64,000 bases of DNA, from assembly GCF_018129025.1 (NCBI RefSeq), contig NZ_JAAEDI010000002.1, forward strand, positions 1 through 64,000, read 5' to 3'. A model generated the notes under the pieces. That model saw nothing but the letters and a program-made list of their open reading frames with translations, was not told the origin of the DNA and searched no databases. Made by a program: the position numbers and the translations under genes. Shown in pieces: positions 1 to 10,250 of this stretch. How positions within the stretch are numbered: the stretch's first letter is position 1; each line of letters opens with the position of its first letter. Source of the DNA: Neoroseomonas terrae (GTDB taxonomy: Bacteria; Pseudomonadota; Alphaproteobacteria; Acetobacterales; Acetobacteraceae).

Positions 1-481
1 CGGCCCACGGCCCGGGGGTTTTGCACTTTGCGCGCACCTCCAACCAAAGCAGCAACGGCCAACACAACTCGCAGAATGCGGGCAAGATGGACCGCCAATC
101 GCCTGCCAAACCACCATCGTCACTGTCGGGATATTTCCTTCATGCGAGGGTGCACTCCGGCAGCCGCTGCGCCTCAAACCCCGGCGCACCCTGCTAAGCG
201 CTTTCGGCAGATCCTCACCGCGGACGGGATTCGTTCCGCGCCAGTTTTTCACCCCCTGCAGGAAGCGGAGGCATCGAGAACCCTCCTCGCAAAGCCCTGT
301 CCCCGCAATCTTTCGGTGCTCCGCCCCGTGGCCGCCATCGCGCAGCACTTCCCGGCCAAACCATTTGATCTCTGCCTCGGCGGGCGTTGCTCCAACCGAT
401 GCTCGTGAAGCCAATGAAGCAGCGCAACCCACGGGCTGGGGGCGGCGTTGTCGTCTTTCAGCAGACCGTGCGGAGAATGAC
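1..481. other. No convincing gene upstream of ku
   Basis: I see no reading frame here with recognisable protein content. The short frames on both strands are rich in Arg/Pro/Cys, as expected from out-of-frame GC-rich DNA. The 3' part must hold the promoter of the ku-ligD pair, but I could not pick a confident -35/-10. Confidence 0.5.
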
Positions 482-1375
482 ATGGCGATGCGCGCCATAT
501 GGAAGGGCTTCCTCAAGGTCAGCGAGGTTGCCTGCCCCGTCGCCCTCTACACCGCAGTATCGACGTCCGAACGTATCGTCTTCAACACAGTGAACCGCGA
601 AACCGGTCACCCCGTCCGACGCATTTATGTTGATCAGGAAACGGGCGATCCGGTCGGCAAGGACGACCAGACTAAAGGGTACGAAGTCGGGCCTGACGAG
701 TATGTCGTCGTCGAACCCGAGGAAATCATCGCCGCCGTTCCGCACAACGATAAGACGCTGTCCGTCGAGGGGTTCATTCCTTGCCAGCAGATCGACGACG
801 TCTATTTCGACCGACCGTACTATCTCGCGCCGGCCGATCGCTATGCGCTTGATGCCTTCGCACTACTGCGGGACGGCATGAAGGCTGCCGGCGTCGCGGC
901 ACTCGCCCACGCGGTTCTCTTCCGCCGGGCGCGATCCGTCCTCATCCGCGCCTATGACGAGGGGCTCATCGCGACGACATTGAGCTACGATTACGAGGTC
1001 CGCTCGGCGCGGGACGCCTTCTCTGAGATCAGTTCAGCGAAGGCCAAGCCGGAGATGCTGGACCTTGCGAAGCATATCCTGGCGACGAAGGCAGGCGCCT
1101 TTGAACCGAAGGAGTTCGAGGACCGCTACGAAGCGGCGCTTGGCGAAGTTGTCAAAGCCAAGTTGGAGGGGAGGGAACTTCCCAAGGCGCGTCCCGCTAG
1201 GGGCGCCGAGGTGATCGACCTGATGACCGCGTTACGGCAAAGCGCGAAACTCGCAGAACCTACAGAACGCCCGCCGACACGGACGACGTCGAAGGGAGGT
1301 AAGGCCAAGAAGACGACTCCGGCCAAGGCATCCCGTGCGGCCGCCCAGCTAACTCGGCGACGCAAGGCCAGCTAG
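482..1375 (+). CDS. ku: Ku protein (non-homologous end joining), with basic C-terminal tail
   Basis: Bacterial Ku, about 297 residues. It forms a ring that threads onto DNA double-strand ends and recruits LigD. The N-terminus (AIWKGFLKVSEVACPVALY) and the FNTVNRETGHPVRR segment are typical of the Ku core. The last ~35 residues are rich in Lys, Arg, Ala and Thr, like the basic extensions that modulate DNA binding in mycobacterial Ku. The start at 482 is chosen because GGAG lies 6 bases upstream and the Ku homology begins at once; an in-frame ATG at 365 would add 39 unrelated residues. The ligD start follows 2 bp after the stop, so the two genes are very likely co-transcribed. Confidence 0.95.
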   Translation: MAMRAIWKGFLKVSEVACPVALYTAVSTSERIVFNTVNRETGHPVRRIYVDQETGDPVGKDDQTKGYEVGPDEYVVVEPEEIIAAVPHNDKTLSVEGFIPCQQIDDVYFDRPYYLAPADRYALDAFALLRDGMKAAGVAALAHAVLFRRARSVLIRAYDEGLIATTLSYDYEVRSARDAFSEISSAKAKPEMLDLAKHILATKAGAFEPKEFEDRYEAALGEVVKAKLEGRELPKARPARGAEVIDLMTALRQSAKLAEPTERPPTRTTSKGGKAKKTTPAKASRAAAQLTRRRKAS

Positions 1376-1377
1376 TC

Positions 1378-3942
1378 ATGGCGCTAGAGGCCTACCGCCA
1401 GAAGCGCGACTTCGCCAAGACGAAGGAGCCTCGCGGCAAGGCAGCCACCCGCAAGGGAAGCAGCTTCGTCATCCAGAAGCACGATGCGACGCGGCTGCAC
1501 TACGACTTCCGGCTCGAAATGGATGGCGTGCTGAAGAGCTGGGCCGTTACGAAGGGACCGAGCTTGGTCGCCGGCGAGAAGCGTCTGGCGGTACATGTCG
1601 AGGACCACCCGCTGGAATACGGCGAATTCGAGGGCACCATCCCGAAAGGTGAGTACGGCGGCGGGACCGTGATCGTCTGGGACCGCGGACAATGGACGCC
1701 GATCGGCGATGCCAAGCGGGCCTATGCCAAGGGACATCTCGAGTTCGAGCTTGAGGGCGCCAAGCTTTCCGGCCGCTGGCACCTCGTGAAGATGCGGGGC
1801 AAGCCCGGAGAGAAGCGCGAGAATTGGCTCCTGATCAAAGGCGAAGACGAGTCTGCCCGTCCGCCGGATGCGCCCGACATCCTCGAGGAGGCTCCGGTTT
1901 CAGTGAAGACCGGTCGCGGCATCACCGAGGTGGAGCACGAGCGCCCGGGTTGGTCGTCCAAGACCGGCAAGATATCCAAGTCCCGGCGCAAGGCGACCGC
2001 CGAAGGAAATGGCGCCGCCGCGCATACGATTGCTGCTTCCCCGAAGTCTGTACTCACCACGGCAGGCCCCGTGAAAGGAGGGACCAAGGCTTCCTTGCCT
2101 GCCTTCGTCGAGCCCGCGCTGGCGACGCTCGTGATGGCGCCGCCGTCCGGCGAGCGCTGGCTTCATGAGATCAAGTTCGATGGCTACCGCCTTCAGGTCA
2201 GGATCTCGGGCGGACGCGCCAAGCTCCTGACGAGGAGCGGCCTCGATTGGACCGGGAGGTTCGGTAAGGCCCTCGCGGCTAAGCTGGCAGCGCTTCCGGT
2301 CTCAACCGCGATCTTCGATGGCGAACTGGTGGTCGAGAACGGCTCGGGCAGCTCCGACTTTTCCTTGTTGCAGGCGGACCTTGCCGAACGACGCAGCGAC
2401 CGGTTTGCGCTGTACCTCTTCGACCTGCTCTATCTCGATGGAATGGATCTTCGCGACGTCCCGCTGATCGATCGAAAAGCGCGGCTGAGGGACATCATTG
2501 CGGGGAGTGGCGGCGACAGCCTTCGCTTCAGCGAGCATTTCGATGAACCCGGCGATCTGGTGATGCGACATGCCTGCCGCCTGAGCCTCGAGGGCATCGT
2601 CTCGAAGGAGCGGAAGGCCCCGTATCGGTCAGGCCGAGGGAAAACGTGGACCAAGTCCAAATGCTCGGCCCGGCAGGAGTTCGTCATTGCCGGCTACGTC
2701 CCATCCACCATCTCCCGCCGCGCCATCGGTTCCCTGGTCCTCGGCGTTCACGAGAAGGGGGGGCTTCGCCATGTCGGCCGAGTCGGCACCGGTTTCACGG
2801 CCCGCGTTGCCGAGGACCTGTATCGCCGTCTCGACAAGATCCGTTCGTCGGAGAACCCTTTCGCTGATCGCCTCACCACCGATGAATTGCGTCAAGTGCG
2901 GTTCGTTGAGCCGAGCGTTGTGGCCGAGGTTGAATTCCGCGCCTGGACCGGCGACCGCCATCTGCGACATGCATCGTTCCGCGGCATTCGCGATGACAAG
3001 CCGGCAGCAGAGATCGTTCGCGAGGGTGCCGAAGATTCCCCGACGAGGCCTTCGACGATGACGAAGGTCAAGCTCACTCACCCGGATCGGATCTACTGGC
3101 CGCAGGAAGGCGTGACGAAAGAAGGGCTGGCCAACTACTATTCCGAGGTTTGGCGGTTTATCGCGCCTCACATCGTCGGACGTCCGCTCGCCCTGGTGCG
3201 ATGTCCGACAGGAATCACCGGCGAGACCTTCTTCCAGAAGCATGCCTGGAAAGGGATCAACAGCAGCATCCGCCAATTTTCCGACCCGACGGCGCCTGAC
3301 GAGGAGCCGTTCCTCGGCGTTGACGACATCGATGGGCTTATTGGCCTGGTGCAGAGCGCGACGTTGGAAATCCACCCCTGGGGATCGACTACTGCGGATT
3401 GGGAGCGGCCCGACCGAATCATCATGGACCTTGATCCGGGTGACGGGATCGAGTGGCCGGAGGTCATCGATGCGGCGTTAGAGGTTCGCCAGCGACTTGA
3501 GCAGAGCGGCTTGTCGGCTTTCCTGAAGACATCGGGCGGGAAGGGCCTTCACGTCGTATCACCGCTCACCCCCGACGCCGACTGGGCGGCAGTGAAGGCT
3601 TTTACCAAGGGTTTGGCAGACGTGATGGCGACCGACAAACCGGAGCGTTACGTCTCGACGATCACGAAATCCAAGCGCCGGGGGAAGATTCTCATCGACT
3701 ACCTCCGCAATCAGCGCGGCGCGACAGCCGTTGCACCGTACTCGCCGAGGGCGAGGCCCGGGGCCGGTGTGTCGACACCGATTGACTGGGCCGAGTTGTC
3801 TCCGGAGATCGGCCCGGCGCACTTCACCGTGGAAAACATACCGAAGCGGTTGGCAGCACTAACGGCAGATCCCTGGGGTGATTTTCGAAAGGCCGCCGCT
3901 CCCTTGGAACCGCCGGCCGGGGCGCGCCGCAGGAAGCGCTAG
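1378..3942 (+). CDS. ligD: Multifunctional ATP-dependent DNA ligase LigD (PE-ligase-polymerase)
   Basis: 854-residue NHEJ ligase. Domain order is 3'-phosphoesterase (about 1-190; KHDATRLHYDFRLEMDG and HPLEYGEFEGTIPKGEYGGG carry the metal and catalytic residues), ATP-dependent ligase (about 230-540; motif I EIKFDGYR with adenylated Lys266), then primase-like polymerase (about 560-840; DLDPG with catalytic Asp684/Asp686, and TSGGKGLHV). This is the order known from Pseudomonas and alphaproteobacteria; mycobacterial LigD has the polymerase first. All three domains look complete. The 3' end overlaps the end of the convergent second ku by 4 bp. Together with the two Ku proteins this is a self-contained double-strand-break repair cassette. 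Confidence 0.97.
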   Translation: MALEAYRQKRDFAKTKEPRGKAATRKGSSFVIQKHDATRLHYDFRLEMDGVLKSWAVTKGPSLVAGEKRLAVHVEDHPLEYGEFEGTIPKGEYGGGTVIVWDRGQWTPIGDAKRAYAKGHLEFELEGAKLSGRWHLVKMRGKPGEKRENWLLIKGEDESARPPDAPDILEEAPVSVKTGRGITEVEHERPGWSSKTGKISKSRRKATAEGNGAAAHTIAASPKSVLTTAGPVKGGTKASLPAFVEPALATLVMAPPSGERWLHEIKFDGYRLQVRISGGRAKLLTRSGLDWTGRFGKALAAKLAALPVSTAIFDGELVVENGSGSSDFSLLQADLAERRSDRFALYLFDLLYLDGMDLRDVPLIDRKARLRDIIAGSGGDSLRFSEHFDEPGDLVMRHACRLSLEGIVSKERKAPYRSGRGKTWTKSKCSARQEFVIAGYVPSTISRRAIGSLVLGVHEKGGLRHVGRVGTGFTARVAEDLYRRLDKIRSSENPFADRLTTDELRQVRFVEPSVVAEVEFRAWTGDRHLRHASFRGIRDDKPAAEIVREGAEDSPTRPSTMTKVKLTHPDRIYWPQEGVTKEGLANYYSEVWRFIAPHIVGRPLALVRCPTGITGETFFQKHAWKGINSSIRQFSDPTAPDEEPFLGVDDIDGLIGLVQSATLEIHPWGSTTADWERPDRIIMDLDPGDGIEWPEVIDAALEVRQRLEQSGLSAFLKTSGGKGLHVVSPLTPDADWAAVKAFTKGLADVMATDKPERYVSTITKSKRRGKILIDYLRNQRGATAVAPYSPRARPGAGVSTPIDWAELSPEIGPAHFTVENIPKRLAALTADPWGDFRKAAAPLEPPAGARRRKR

Positions 3943-4724
3943 GAGCGCGAACCCGCGAGGCTGCGACGCAGCGCGTCCATGATGTTTACGACGTTGCTTG
4001 CAGGTTCGGGTGCCTTCGGCGCGGCGCGCCTGGGGCGACCCTTCCGCTTCGAGGCAATGATGTCCAAGAGGCGCTCCTGCACCGGATCGCGGACCATGTC
4101 CGGATCCCAGTTCCCGGTTCGCTTCTGAATAAGCTGGCCGATGAGCTTCCGCAGGTCCGGCGTCGCATCGGTGTTGCTGTCGGGAAAGTACATACTGGGG
4201 TCGCGGACCTCATCGCCGAAGCGAAGGGTCCAGACGACCATGCCGGCATCGCGCGGCTTGACCAGCACAGCCCGCTCGCGCTGATAAAGGACGAGCTTCG
4301 CGATCCCCACCGTGCCCGTGGCCGACATGGCGTCGCGGATCACGCCGAAGGCCTCCTCGCCGACCGCGCCATCCGGCATCAGGTAATGCGGCTTGTCGTA
4401 CCAGATCCATCCCACTTCGTCCGAGGGGACGAAGACGTCGATGTCGATGGTGCGCGTGGTCTCCAATTGAACCGCGTCGAGTTCCTCGTCCTCCAGCACA
4501 AGGTAGTCGTTTTCGCCTCGGGCGAAGCCCTTCGCTCCATCGTCGTCCTCGAGCGGGGCCGACGTAACGGCGTCGATGTACTGGGAACGGATGCGGTTGC
4601 CCGTCTTTCGGTTCAGCGTGTGGAAGCGAACACGCTCGGTCTCGCTGGTGGCCGGAATCATCGCTACCGGGCAGGATACCAGCGATAGCTTCAGGTAGCC
4701 CTTCCAGAATGGGCGTGGCGCCAT
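3939..4724 (-). CDS. ku: Second Ku protein, convergent to ligD
   Basis: Ku family protein of 261 residues, with the same N-terminal signature as the first Ku (PFWKGYLKLSLVSCPVAM) and FHTLNRKTGNRIRSQYID. It differs clearly in sequence from the first Ku and lacks its long Lys-rich tail, ending instead in RRSLAGSRS. Some alphaproteobacteria, such as Sinorhizobium, carry several Ku proteins that act as homo- or heterodimers, so a heterodimer with the first Ku is possible but not shown. The gene is read from the opposite strand and overlaps the ligD stop by 4 bp, so it has its own promoter upstream of 4724. Confidence 0.94.
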   Translation of the reverse strand: MAPRPFWKGYLKLSLVSCPVAMIPATSETERVRFHTLNRKTGNRIRSQYIDAVTSAPLEDDDGAKGFARGENDYLVLEDEELDAVQLETTRTIDIDVFVPSDEVGWIWYDKPHYLMPDGAVGEEAFGVIRDAMSATGTVGIAKLVLYQRERAVLVKPRDAGMVVWTLRFGDEVRDPSMYFPDSNTDATPDLRKLIGQLIQKRTGNWDPDMVRDPVQERLLDIIASKRKGRPRRAAPKAPEPASNVVNIMDALRRSLAGSRS

Positions 4725-5179
4725 GGAGCGGTCCTCGAGGAAGGCGAAAATACGCGCTGCCTTTCAACGGCGCAGCCAGAGCATTGTTTCGCTCCGCCGC
4801 AAGGCTTGGCGCTTTTTTCCGTCGGGCATGCGCACTGGCGGGGCCGCGGACCGACGGCCGCCGCTTGATCCCGCGGCGACAAGACACGGATCGCCGAGCG
4901 GCACCGGCAGGATACCTCGGCTGCTTGCGATCTATGATCAGGGATGCGTCGCTGCGCAGCGCCGCCGCGGCCAAACAGACGCGCTGAAATCCGGGCGTTC
5001 ATGGACGAGCGACTGACCTACGGGTCCCGTCGCGTCGCGGTGCCGCTACCCATCCTTCGCCTCCATACCATGATGGCGGGACAGGCTGCGCGGGTCGCGG
5101 GGCTCCACTCTGACCCCCGCGCAGCCCGGGCGCGCGACGGCGTCACTCGGCGCGCCAGGGCGGATGGTCACCAGGTAGT
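4725..5179. other. Gene-free stretch between second ku and membrane protein gene
   Basis: The region between two minus-strand genes holds only non-coding-looking frames rich in Arg/Ala/Pro. It should carry the promoter for the second ku and the end of the 5180-6052 transcript. I find no strong hairpin or promoter by eye. Confidence 0.45.
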
Positions 5180-6052
5180 TCAAACACCGGAAGGACGAGC
5201 TGACCCCGCGCTACTCTCTCTCATGGTGAGAACTGCGCCGACGAAGAAGCAGCTCGCGCCGACCAGCAACTGAACCATCGACGTTGGCACAATCCACGGC
5301 GCTTCGGGACTGCCCGGCACGAAGGCAGTGATCGCGGCGACCATGAATGCGACGCAGCCAATCAAGTTCACGAAGGCGATCTGCCAGGACAAGGGCTGCG
5401 GCCGCCAGCTCCAGTAGCGGTGGCCTGCCTCGATGAAAGCGAGATAGCCGGACAGGAGGAACAGCACCGAGCCAACTAGGTCGGGCATCCAGACCGCCAC
5501 GTCCTGGATCAGCCATGCGCTTGGCGCGACCATGGCGTTGAAGGTGTTCATGTTGAACGCAATCGTGCCGATGAGCTGCGCGAAGGTGCTGAACCAGCCT
5601 GCACTCCGCGGATGCCAGCCGATCCAGGACAGGCGCCGGCGGCCCGGCCGATCGGGATCGAGTGTGAAGTCCCGCTCATTCGCGGCCTGGAAATGCTGCA
5701 GGTACGCGGCCGTGGTGAAGGGGATCGAGCCCAGGAAAAAGACGAGGTTGGTGCATGCAACCGATGGCTGCCATGGCCCCGCCGAGATCAGGCTCATCAT
5801 GCTTCCAAGCATGAACAGGAAGGAACCGAGGGCGAAGATCGCCCCGATGCTCCAGTTGTAGCGCCGCCCCTGCCAGAAGGGCGGTACCGCCGCGTCCACT
5901 GCGCGCGTGGCGAGGTCGAGCCCCTTGCGGTGCTGCCTCGCCAGCCAGACGATGCGCCGCCCAGCCAGAGTGTAACTGCGGTGCGTGACGAAGGGCCACG
6001 GCCCCTCGGCCTGGATGTGGATGCCACTCGGATGGAGAAGGTCGGTCATCAT
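5180..6052 (-). CDS. Integral membrane protein of unknown function
   Basis: 290 residues with about six or seven hydrophobic spans, the first near residues 70-90 (AIFALGSFLFMLGSMMSL), then around 98-115, 155-175, 190-205, 225-245 and 255-275. The N-terminal ~65 residues are soluble, with an aromatic and basic character. There is no recognised catalytic motif; repeated GS/GxxxF patterns in the spans resemble small YrhK-like membrane domains, but that is only a weak resemblance. It is transcribed in the same direction as the amide hydrolase gene upstream (42 bp gap), so it may be the last gene of that transcript. Function not assigned. Confidence 0.75.
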   Translation of the reverse strand: MMTDLLHPSGIHIQAEGPWPFVTHRSYTLAGRRIVWLARQHRKGLDLATRAVDAAVPPFWQGRRYNWSIGAIFALGSFLFMLGSMMSLISAGPWQPSVACTNLVFFLGSIPFTTAAYLQHFQAANERDFTLDPDRPGRRRLSWIGWHPRSAGWFSTFAQLIGTIAFNMNTFNAMVAPSAWLIQDVAVWMPDLVGSVLFLLSGYLAFIEAGHRYWSWRPQPLSWQIAFVNLIGCVAFMVAAITAFVPGSPEAPWIVPTSMVQLLVGASCFFVGAVLTMRESSAGSARPSGV

Positions 6053-6094
6053 GCGCCGGATGCGATCAAGCTAGCCGGTGGCATGGCGCGCGCC

Positions 6095-7210
6095 TCAGCC
6101 CCCGGCCCCGCCCTTCAGTGCTGCGGTGGCGTCCGTCGCAGCACCGGCGAACTTCCGCATCGGGATGACGGCCGGCACCTTGCTGCCTGCCAGCGCGCCA
6201 AGGTCGAAGCATGTATAGTTCAGGCTACGATAGTCGCGCACGAAGAACAGCTTACGATCGAGATCCGACAGGCTGGTCCAGCAGGTGAACTCGGTCGCAT
6301 ACGGCGTGGTGCCGCCGTCCGAGAGACCTTTGACTTCCAGGTGGCTGCCTTCCCCGTCCGGATAGTCGATGGTCACGCCGCGCGGCCGGTCGAAATTATT
6401 CATGACATGCGCGAGCGTCTGCACGGCCAGGTCCGGCGTCGCCGCCTTCTCGGTGAATTGCGCGTAAAACGCCGCGCGGACAAAGCGCCCGACGGAGGTG
6501 TTCGACGCGGGAAGCCCCGCCGTGGCGATGCCGGAATCGGGCTGAGCAGCCTTGTAGCTGCCGAAGGTTGCGCTTGGCTTATCGACGTTCGTCAGGAACG
6601 TGTAGTTGTCGAGGTTGGTGAGATGCCAATCGAAGCGCGGGCCGTTGGTCATGACGCCGACCGGATTGTCGTAGACCGTCATCGCGCCGTGGTCGAACTC
6701 GATCACAAGCGACGCACCGGTCGCGTCGTGCACGACGTAGTGGAAGGGCGATTCGACGCCGCCCAGTAACTGCAACGGCTGCAGCATCACCGGCTGCTCG
6801 GCGAGCGCCGCCTTCACCTCTGCGGCCGTTGAGAACTGCCCAAGAGCCCAAGCGCCGAGGTCGGAGGCTGCGAGGACGGCCTGGGTCGCTGCGACGGACG
6901 CCTGCTTTCCCGCCGCCGCCGGATAGGACAACAGGCTGAAGGTCATCCCTCGATCGTTCAGCCCTTCCAGGACCTTCAGATCAGCGAGGGCCAACGGCGC
7001 CTCGGCCGTCGGCACCCGGGCCGGCATCGCGATAGCGACCATGCCGTACCGGGCGGTGAAGGTGGTCGCCGGATGGCCCGGCATGGCGGACACCGTCTCG
7101 AAGCCGGCCGGCAGGTGCAGCAACTCATACGGAAGGTCGACGGTCAGTTCGAGCGTCCGGCCGAAATACGCCTTGCCGGCCGCGTCCTTGTACCCGAGTG
7201 ATGTGCACAT
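6095..7210 (-). CDS. Linear amide C-N hydrolase, choloylglycine hydrolase/penicillin V acylase family
   Basis: 371 residues of the Ntn-hydrolase family that includes bile salt hydrolase, penicillin V acylase and N-acyl-homoserine lactone acylases. Cys2, exposed after removal of Met1, is the expected nucleophile (MCTSLGYKDAAGKAYFGRTLE). Typical internal parts include YHVV-like FHYVVHDATGASLVIEF, the MTNGPRFDWHL segment and a conserved Arg in YFGRTLE. There is no signal peptide because Cys2 must be N-terminal, so the enzyme is probably cytoplasmic. The ATG has GAGGAA about 9 bases upstream and lies 24 bp after the glutamate decarboxylase gene, suggesting co-expression, perhaps in acid or amide stress. 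Substrate cannot be read from sequence. Confidence 0.88.
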   Translation of the reverse strand: MCTSLGYKDAAGKAYFGRTLELTVDLPYELLHLPAGFETVSAMPGHPATTFTARYGMVAIAMPARVPTAEAPLALADLKVLEGLNDRGMTFSLLSYPAAAGKQASVAATQAVLAASDLGAWALGQFSTAAEVKAALAEQPVMLQPLQLLGGVESPFHYVVHDATGASLVIEFDHGAMTVYDNPVGVMTNGPRFDWHLTNLDNYTFLTNVDKPSATFGSYKAAQPDSGIATAGLPASNTSVGRFVRAAFYAQFTEKAATPDLAVQTLAHVMNNFDRPRGVTIDYPDGEGSHLEVKGLSDGGTTPYATEFTCWTSLSDLDRKLFFVRDYRSLNYTCFDLGALAGSKVPAVIPMRKFAGAATDATAALKGGAGG

Positions 7211-7234
7211 CGTCGTTTGTTCCTCTGTGCCGGA

Positions 7235-8641
7235 TCAGGTGTGGGCGAAGCCGCTGGCCTCGTCCGGGGCCAGGGGGCGGGCCACGGGATGCGCTTCGAA
7301 GAAGGCAAGCGCCCGCTTCATGTCCTCCAGCAGCAGGCCTGCCAGGTCGCGGGTCACGCCATGCCGGACCAGGATGCGCTGGATCACCAGATCCGTCCGG
7401 TTGGCGGGCATGGAGTAGGCCGGCACCTGCCAGCCGCGGCTGCGCAGCCGGTCGGCAAGGTCGTAGAGCGTGTAGCCGCGCGTATCGAAGCCGTCCTTGA
7501 CCTTCCAGCACAGCGCCGGGATGCCGGCCTGGCTGTCGCCGTCGAACAGGATCTCGAAGGGCCCGAGCGCCGCGATCTCCCGCGCCAGGTACTGCGCCGT
7601 CGTGTAGCAGGCGTCGTGGACCTTCGCGTAGCCTTCACGGCCGAGGCGCAGGAAATTGTAGTACTGCGCGATCACCTGCCCGCCGGGGCGGGAGAAGTTC
7701 AGCGCGAAGGTCGGCATGTCGCCGCCCAGGTAGTTCACGTTGAACACCAGCTCCTGCGGCAGGTCCGCTGCCTCCCGCCAGATCACCCAGCCCACGCCGA
7801 GCGGCGCGAGGCCGAATTTGTGGCCCGAGGTGTTGATCGACTTCACCCGCGGTAGGCGGAAATCCCAGGGCAGATCGGGCGCGCAGAACGGGGCAAGGAA
7901 GCCGCCGCTCGCGCCGTCCACATGGATGGGGATGTCGAGGCCGGTCTCGGCCTGCAGCGCGTCGAGGGCGTCGCTGACGGCCTGCACCGGCTCATACTGG
8001 CAGGTGAAGGTCACGCCGAGGGTGGGCACGACGCCGATCGTGTTCTCGTCGACGCGCTTCAGCACCTCCTCGACATTCATGATCAGGCGATCGCCTTCGA
8101 GCGGGATCTCGCGCAGTTCGACATCGAAGTAGCGGGCGAATTTGTGCCAGCAGATCTGCACGGGGCCGCAGATCAGGTTGGGCCTGTCCGTCGGCTTGCC
8201 GGCGGCGGCGCGTGCCTTGCGCCAGCGCCACTTCAGCGCCAGACCGCCGAGCATCGCCGCTTCCGACGACCCGACCGTCGAGCAGCCGAGCGTGCCCGCC
8301 GGGTCCGGCGAGCGCCACAGATCGGCGAGCATCGCGACGCAGCGCGCCTCGATCTCCGCGGTCTGCGGGTACTCGTCCTTGTCGATCATGTTCTTGTCGA
8401 TCGACAGGTTCATCAGGTCGTGGACCTCGTCATCCACCCAGGTCTGGCAGAAGGTCGCGAGGTTCTGGCGCGAATTGCCGTCGAGCATCAGCTCATCGCG
8501 AACGGCCGCGAAAACATGGCGGGGATTGCGCGCCTGCGCGGGAAACGCCGACTTCGGCAGCGCGGCGGCGAGGTCGACCGCCGCATAGACGTCGTCCAAC
8601 GCGCCGTCGCGCGGCTGCGCGGTGGAGGAATCCGATGTCAC
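7235..8641 (-). CDS. gad: Glutamate decarboxylase (PLP-dependent)
   Basis: 468-residue group II PLP decarboxylase converting glutamate to GABA and CO2, which consumes a proton. The PLP lysine is in [18 protein letters not shown] (Lys275, close to Lys276 of E. coli GadB). [13 protein letters not shown] holds the cofactor-binding Asp. Length matches E. coli GadA/GadB (466). The start is a GTG at 8641 with GGGAG about 9 bases upstream. No GadC glutamate/GABA antiporter is present in the window, so a complete acid-resistance system is not shown here. The gene sits between the TolC-type efflux gene (94 bp upstream) and the amide hydrolase gene on the same strand. Confidence 0.95.
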   Translation of the reverse strand: MTSDSSTAQPRDGALDDVYAAVDLAAALPKSAFPAQARNPRHVFAAVRDELMLDGNSRQNLATFCQTWVDDEVHDLMNLSIDKNMIDKDEYPQTAEIEARCVAMLADLWRSPDPAGTLGCSTVGSSEAAMLGGLALKWRWRKARAAAGKPTDRPNLICGPVQICWHKFARYFDVELREIPLEGDRLIMNVEEVLKRVDENTIGVVPTLGVTFTCQYEPVQAVSDALDALQAETGLDIPIHVDGASGGFLAPFCAPDLPWDFRLPRVKSINTSGHKFGLAPLGVGWVIWREAADLPQELVFNVNYLGGDMPTFALNFSRPGGQVIAQYYNFLRLGREGYAKVHDACYTTAQYLAREIAALGPFEILFDGDSQAGIPALCWKVKDGFDTRGYTLYDLADRLRSRGWQVPAYSMPANRTDLVIQRILVRHGVTRDLAGLLLEDMKRALAFFEAHPVARPLAPDEASGFAHT

Positions 8642-8735
8642 ACCCAGTTCTCCCGATGATGCCGCGACGCGCCGCGCCGCATGGCTGCTTCCTGCGCGAT
8701 GTCGCGATCGGCGCCAATGACATAGCGCAAGCCTT

Positions 8736-10250
8736 TCACGGCGCCACCTCGCGCGAGGTCAAGGCGCCGACCACGAAGGCGAGGTTTGCCGCGCCGATCA
8801 GCGAGGCGGCATGGGCCTCGGCCTCGGCCTGCCGGGCATCCAGCAGGCCGCTGTCGGCGGCGGTCGCCGCGGTCACGGTGCCGACCCCATTGTTGTAGGC
8901 CGCGAGCGCCGCGGCGTAGGTCGTCGAGGCCGCCGCGGCGAGTGCACTGGCCGCCCTGTGGGATTCGAGCGCCGTGCGCAGGGCGTTGCTTGCCGCCACG
9001 ATCTCGCCGACGGCGGCGTTCTGCGTGCGCTCCAGGTTGTTCCGGGCGGCGGCTGCCTGTGCCTCGGCCTGTCGCAGCCGTGCCGCGCGCAGCCCGGAAT
9101 CGTAGAGCGGCACGGTCGCGCCGAACAGCACGCCGGACCCGGTTGCCTGCTGCCCAATGGTCGGCAGGCCGCCGACACTGAAGTTGCTCTGGCCCGACGC
9201 CAGCGCGCCGGCGACGAAGACCTGGGGCAGGAACTCGGCACGCGCGGCGGTCACGCCCGCCTGGCCGGCCTGCACGGCCTGGTAGCTCACCAGCACGTCC
9301 GGTCGGCGCGCCAGCGCCAGCCTGACCATGGGATCGAGCGGCGTGTCCGGCGCGTCCGGCAGGCGGCGATGGCCGCCTTCGTCGATCCGCAGCCGCAGCA
9401 GCGGGTTGACCCCGAGCGCGACGATCAGCGCCTGATAGGCATCGCGTTCCTGGCCATCGGCCTGCACGCGCCGCAATTCCGATTGCGCCACCTGCTGGCG
9501 CGCCTGCGCCACCTCCACGGATGTTGCGAGGCCCCGGGACAGTCTCGCCTCGGTGGCGGCACGGATGGCCGTGCTGTTGCGCAGCGTGTCCCGCGCGATG
9601 CGGGCCCGCGCGACGGATGCGCCATAGGCGTAGTAGGCCCGCGTTACGTCGAAGATCAGCTTCTGATGCTCGCCGTTGAACAGGATGTTCGCGGCGACGG
9701 CGCCGTGCCGGGCCGCTTCGGCCACCGCCGCGCGCCGGCCGAAGTCGAAGAGCAGCCATTGCAGGGCGATGGAGGGCGAAACGCCGTCCACCGTCGTGTC
9801 GAAATAGCGCTGGGTGCCGATCGGCACGGGCAAGGGCGTCGAGATGGTTTGCCGCCCGCCGATGACGTTGGCGGTGATCACGGGCAGGAAGGTCGCCTCG
9901 ACCATGCCGACGGCGAGGGCGGCCTCACGCGCGCGCAGCCACGCGACACGCGTCGCGGGGTTGTTGCGCTGCGCGAGGTCGATCAGTTCCGGCAGCCGGT
10001 AGACGCGGTCGGTATCGACATCCGGCGTCTGCGGCAGCACCGCGAGGGCCGGGTTGGGTGGCACGCGGAAATCGCGCGGGGCATCCGCCGGCGGTGGTGC
10101 CGCTTCACTCTGGATGCTCCAGACCCGATCCTCGTTCCCGGTCGGGCGCCAGGGAGCGTCGGCGCCGGGCGAGGTCATGTTGGCGGCGTTGGGGGCGCAG
10201 GCGGCGGCCAGGCAGGCGACCAGCACGCGAAGGACGGACCGCATGCCCAT
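8736..10250 (-). CDS. TolC-family outer membrane efflux protein
   Basis: 504 residues. The N-terminus is a signal peptide ending in a Cys ([14 protein letters not shown]), so it may be a lipoprotein of the NodT/OprM class, although the lipobox is imperfect. The body shows the long alanine-rich helices and the [26 protein letters not shown] and [19 protein letters not shown] segments typical of both halves of TolC. It forms the outer-membrane exit channel. Its ATG shares one base with the stop of the FUSC permease gene, so it belongs to the same operon as the inner-membrane pump and the adaptor. Confidence 0.92.
   Translation of the reverse strand: MGMRSVLRVLVACLAAACAPNAANMTSPGADAPWRPTGNEDRVWSIQSEAAPPPADAPRDFRVPPNPALAVLPQTPDVDTDRVYRLPELIDLAQRNNPATRVAWLRAREAALAVGMVEATFLPVITANVIGGRQTISTPLPVPIGTQRYFDTTVDGVSPSIALQWLLFDFGRRAAVAEAARHGAVAANILFNGEHQKLIFDVTRAYYAYGASVARARIARDTLRNSTAIRAATEARLSRGLATSVEVAQARQQVAQSELRRVQADGQERDAYQALIVALGVNPLLRLRIDEGGHRRLPDAPDTPLDPMVRLALARRPDVLVSYQAVQAGQAGVTAARAEFLPQVFVAGALASGQSNFSVGGLPTIGQQATGSGVLFGATVPLYDSGLRAARLRQAEAQAAAARNNLERTQNAAVGEIVAASNALRTALESHRAASALAAAASTTYAAALAAYNNGVGTVTAATAADSGLLDARQAEAEAHAASLIGAANLAFVVGALTSREVAP

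Noticed and set aside
365..481. N-terminal extension of the first Ku gene to ATG 365
   Set aside because: The extra 39 residues have no Ku similarity, and a good ribosome site precedes ATG 482.
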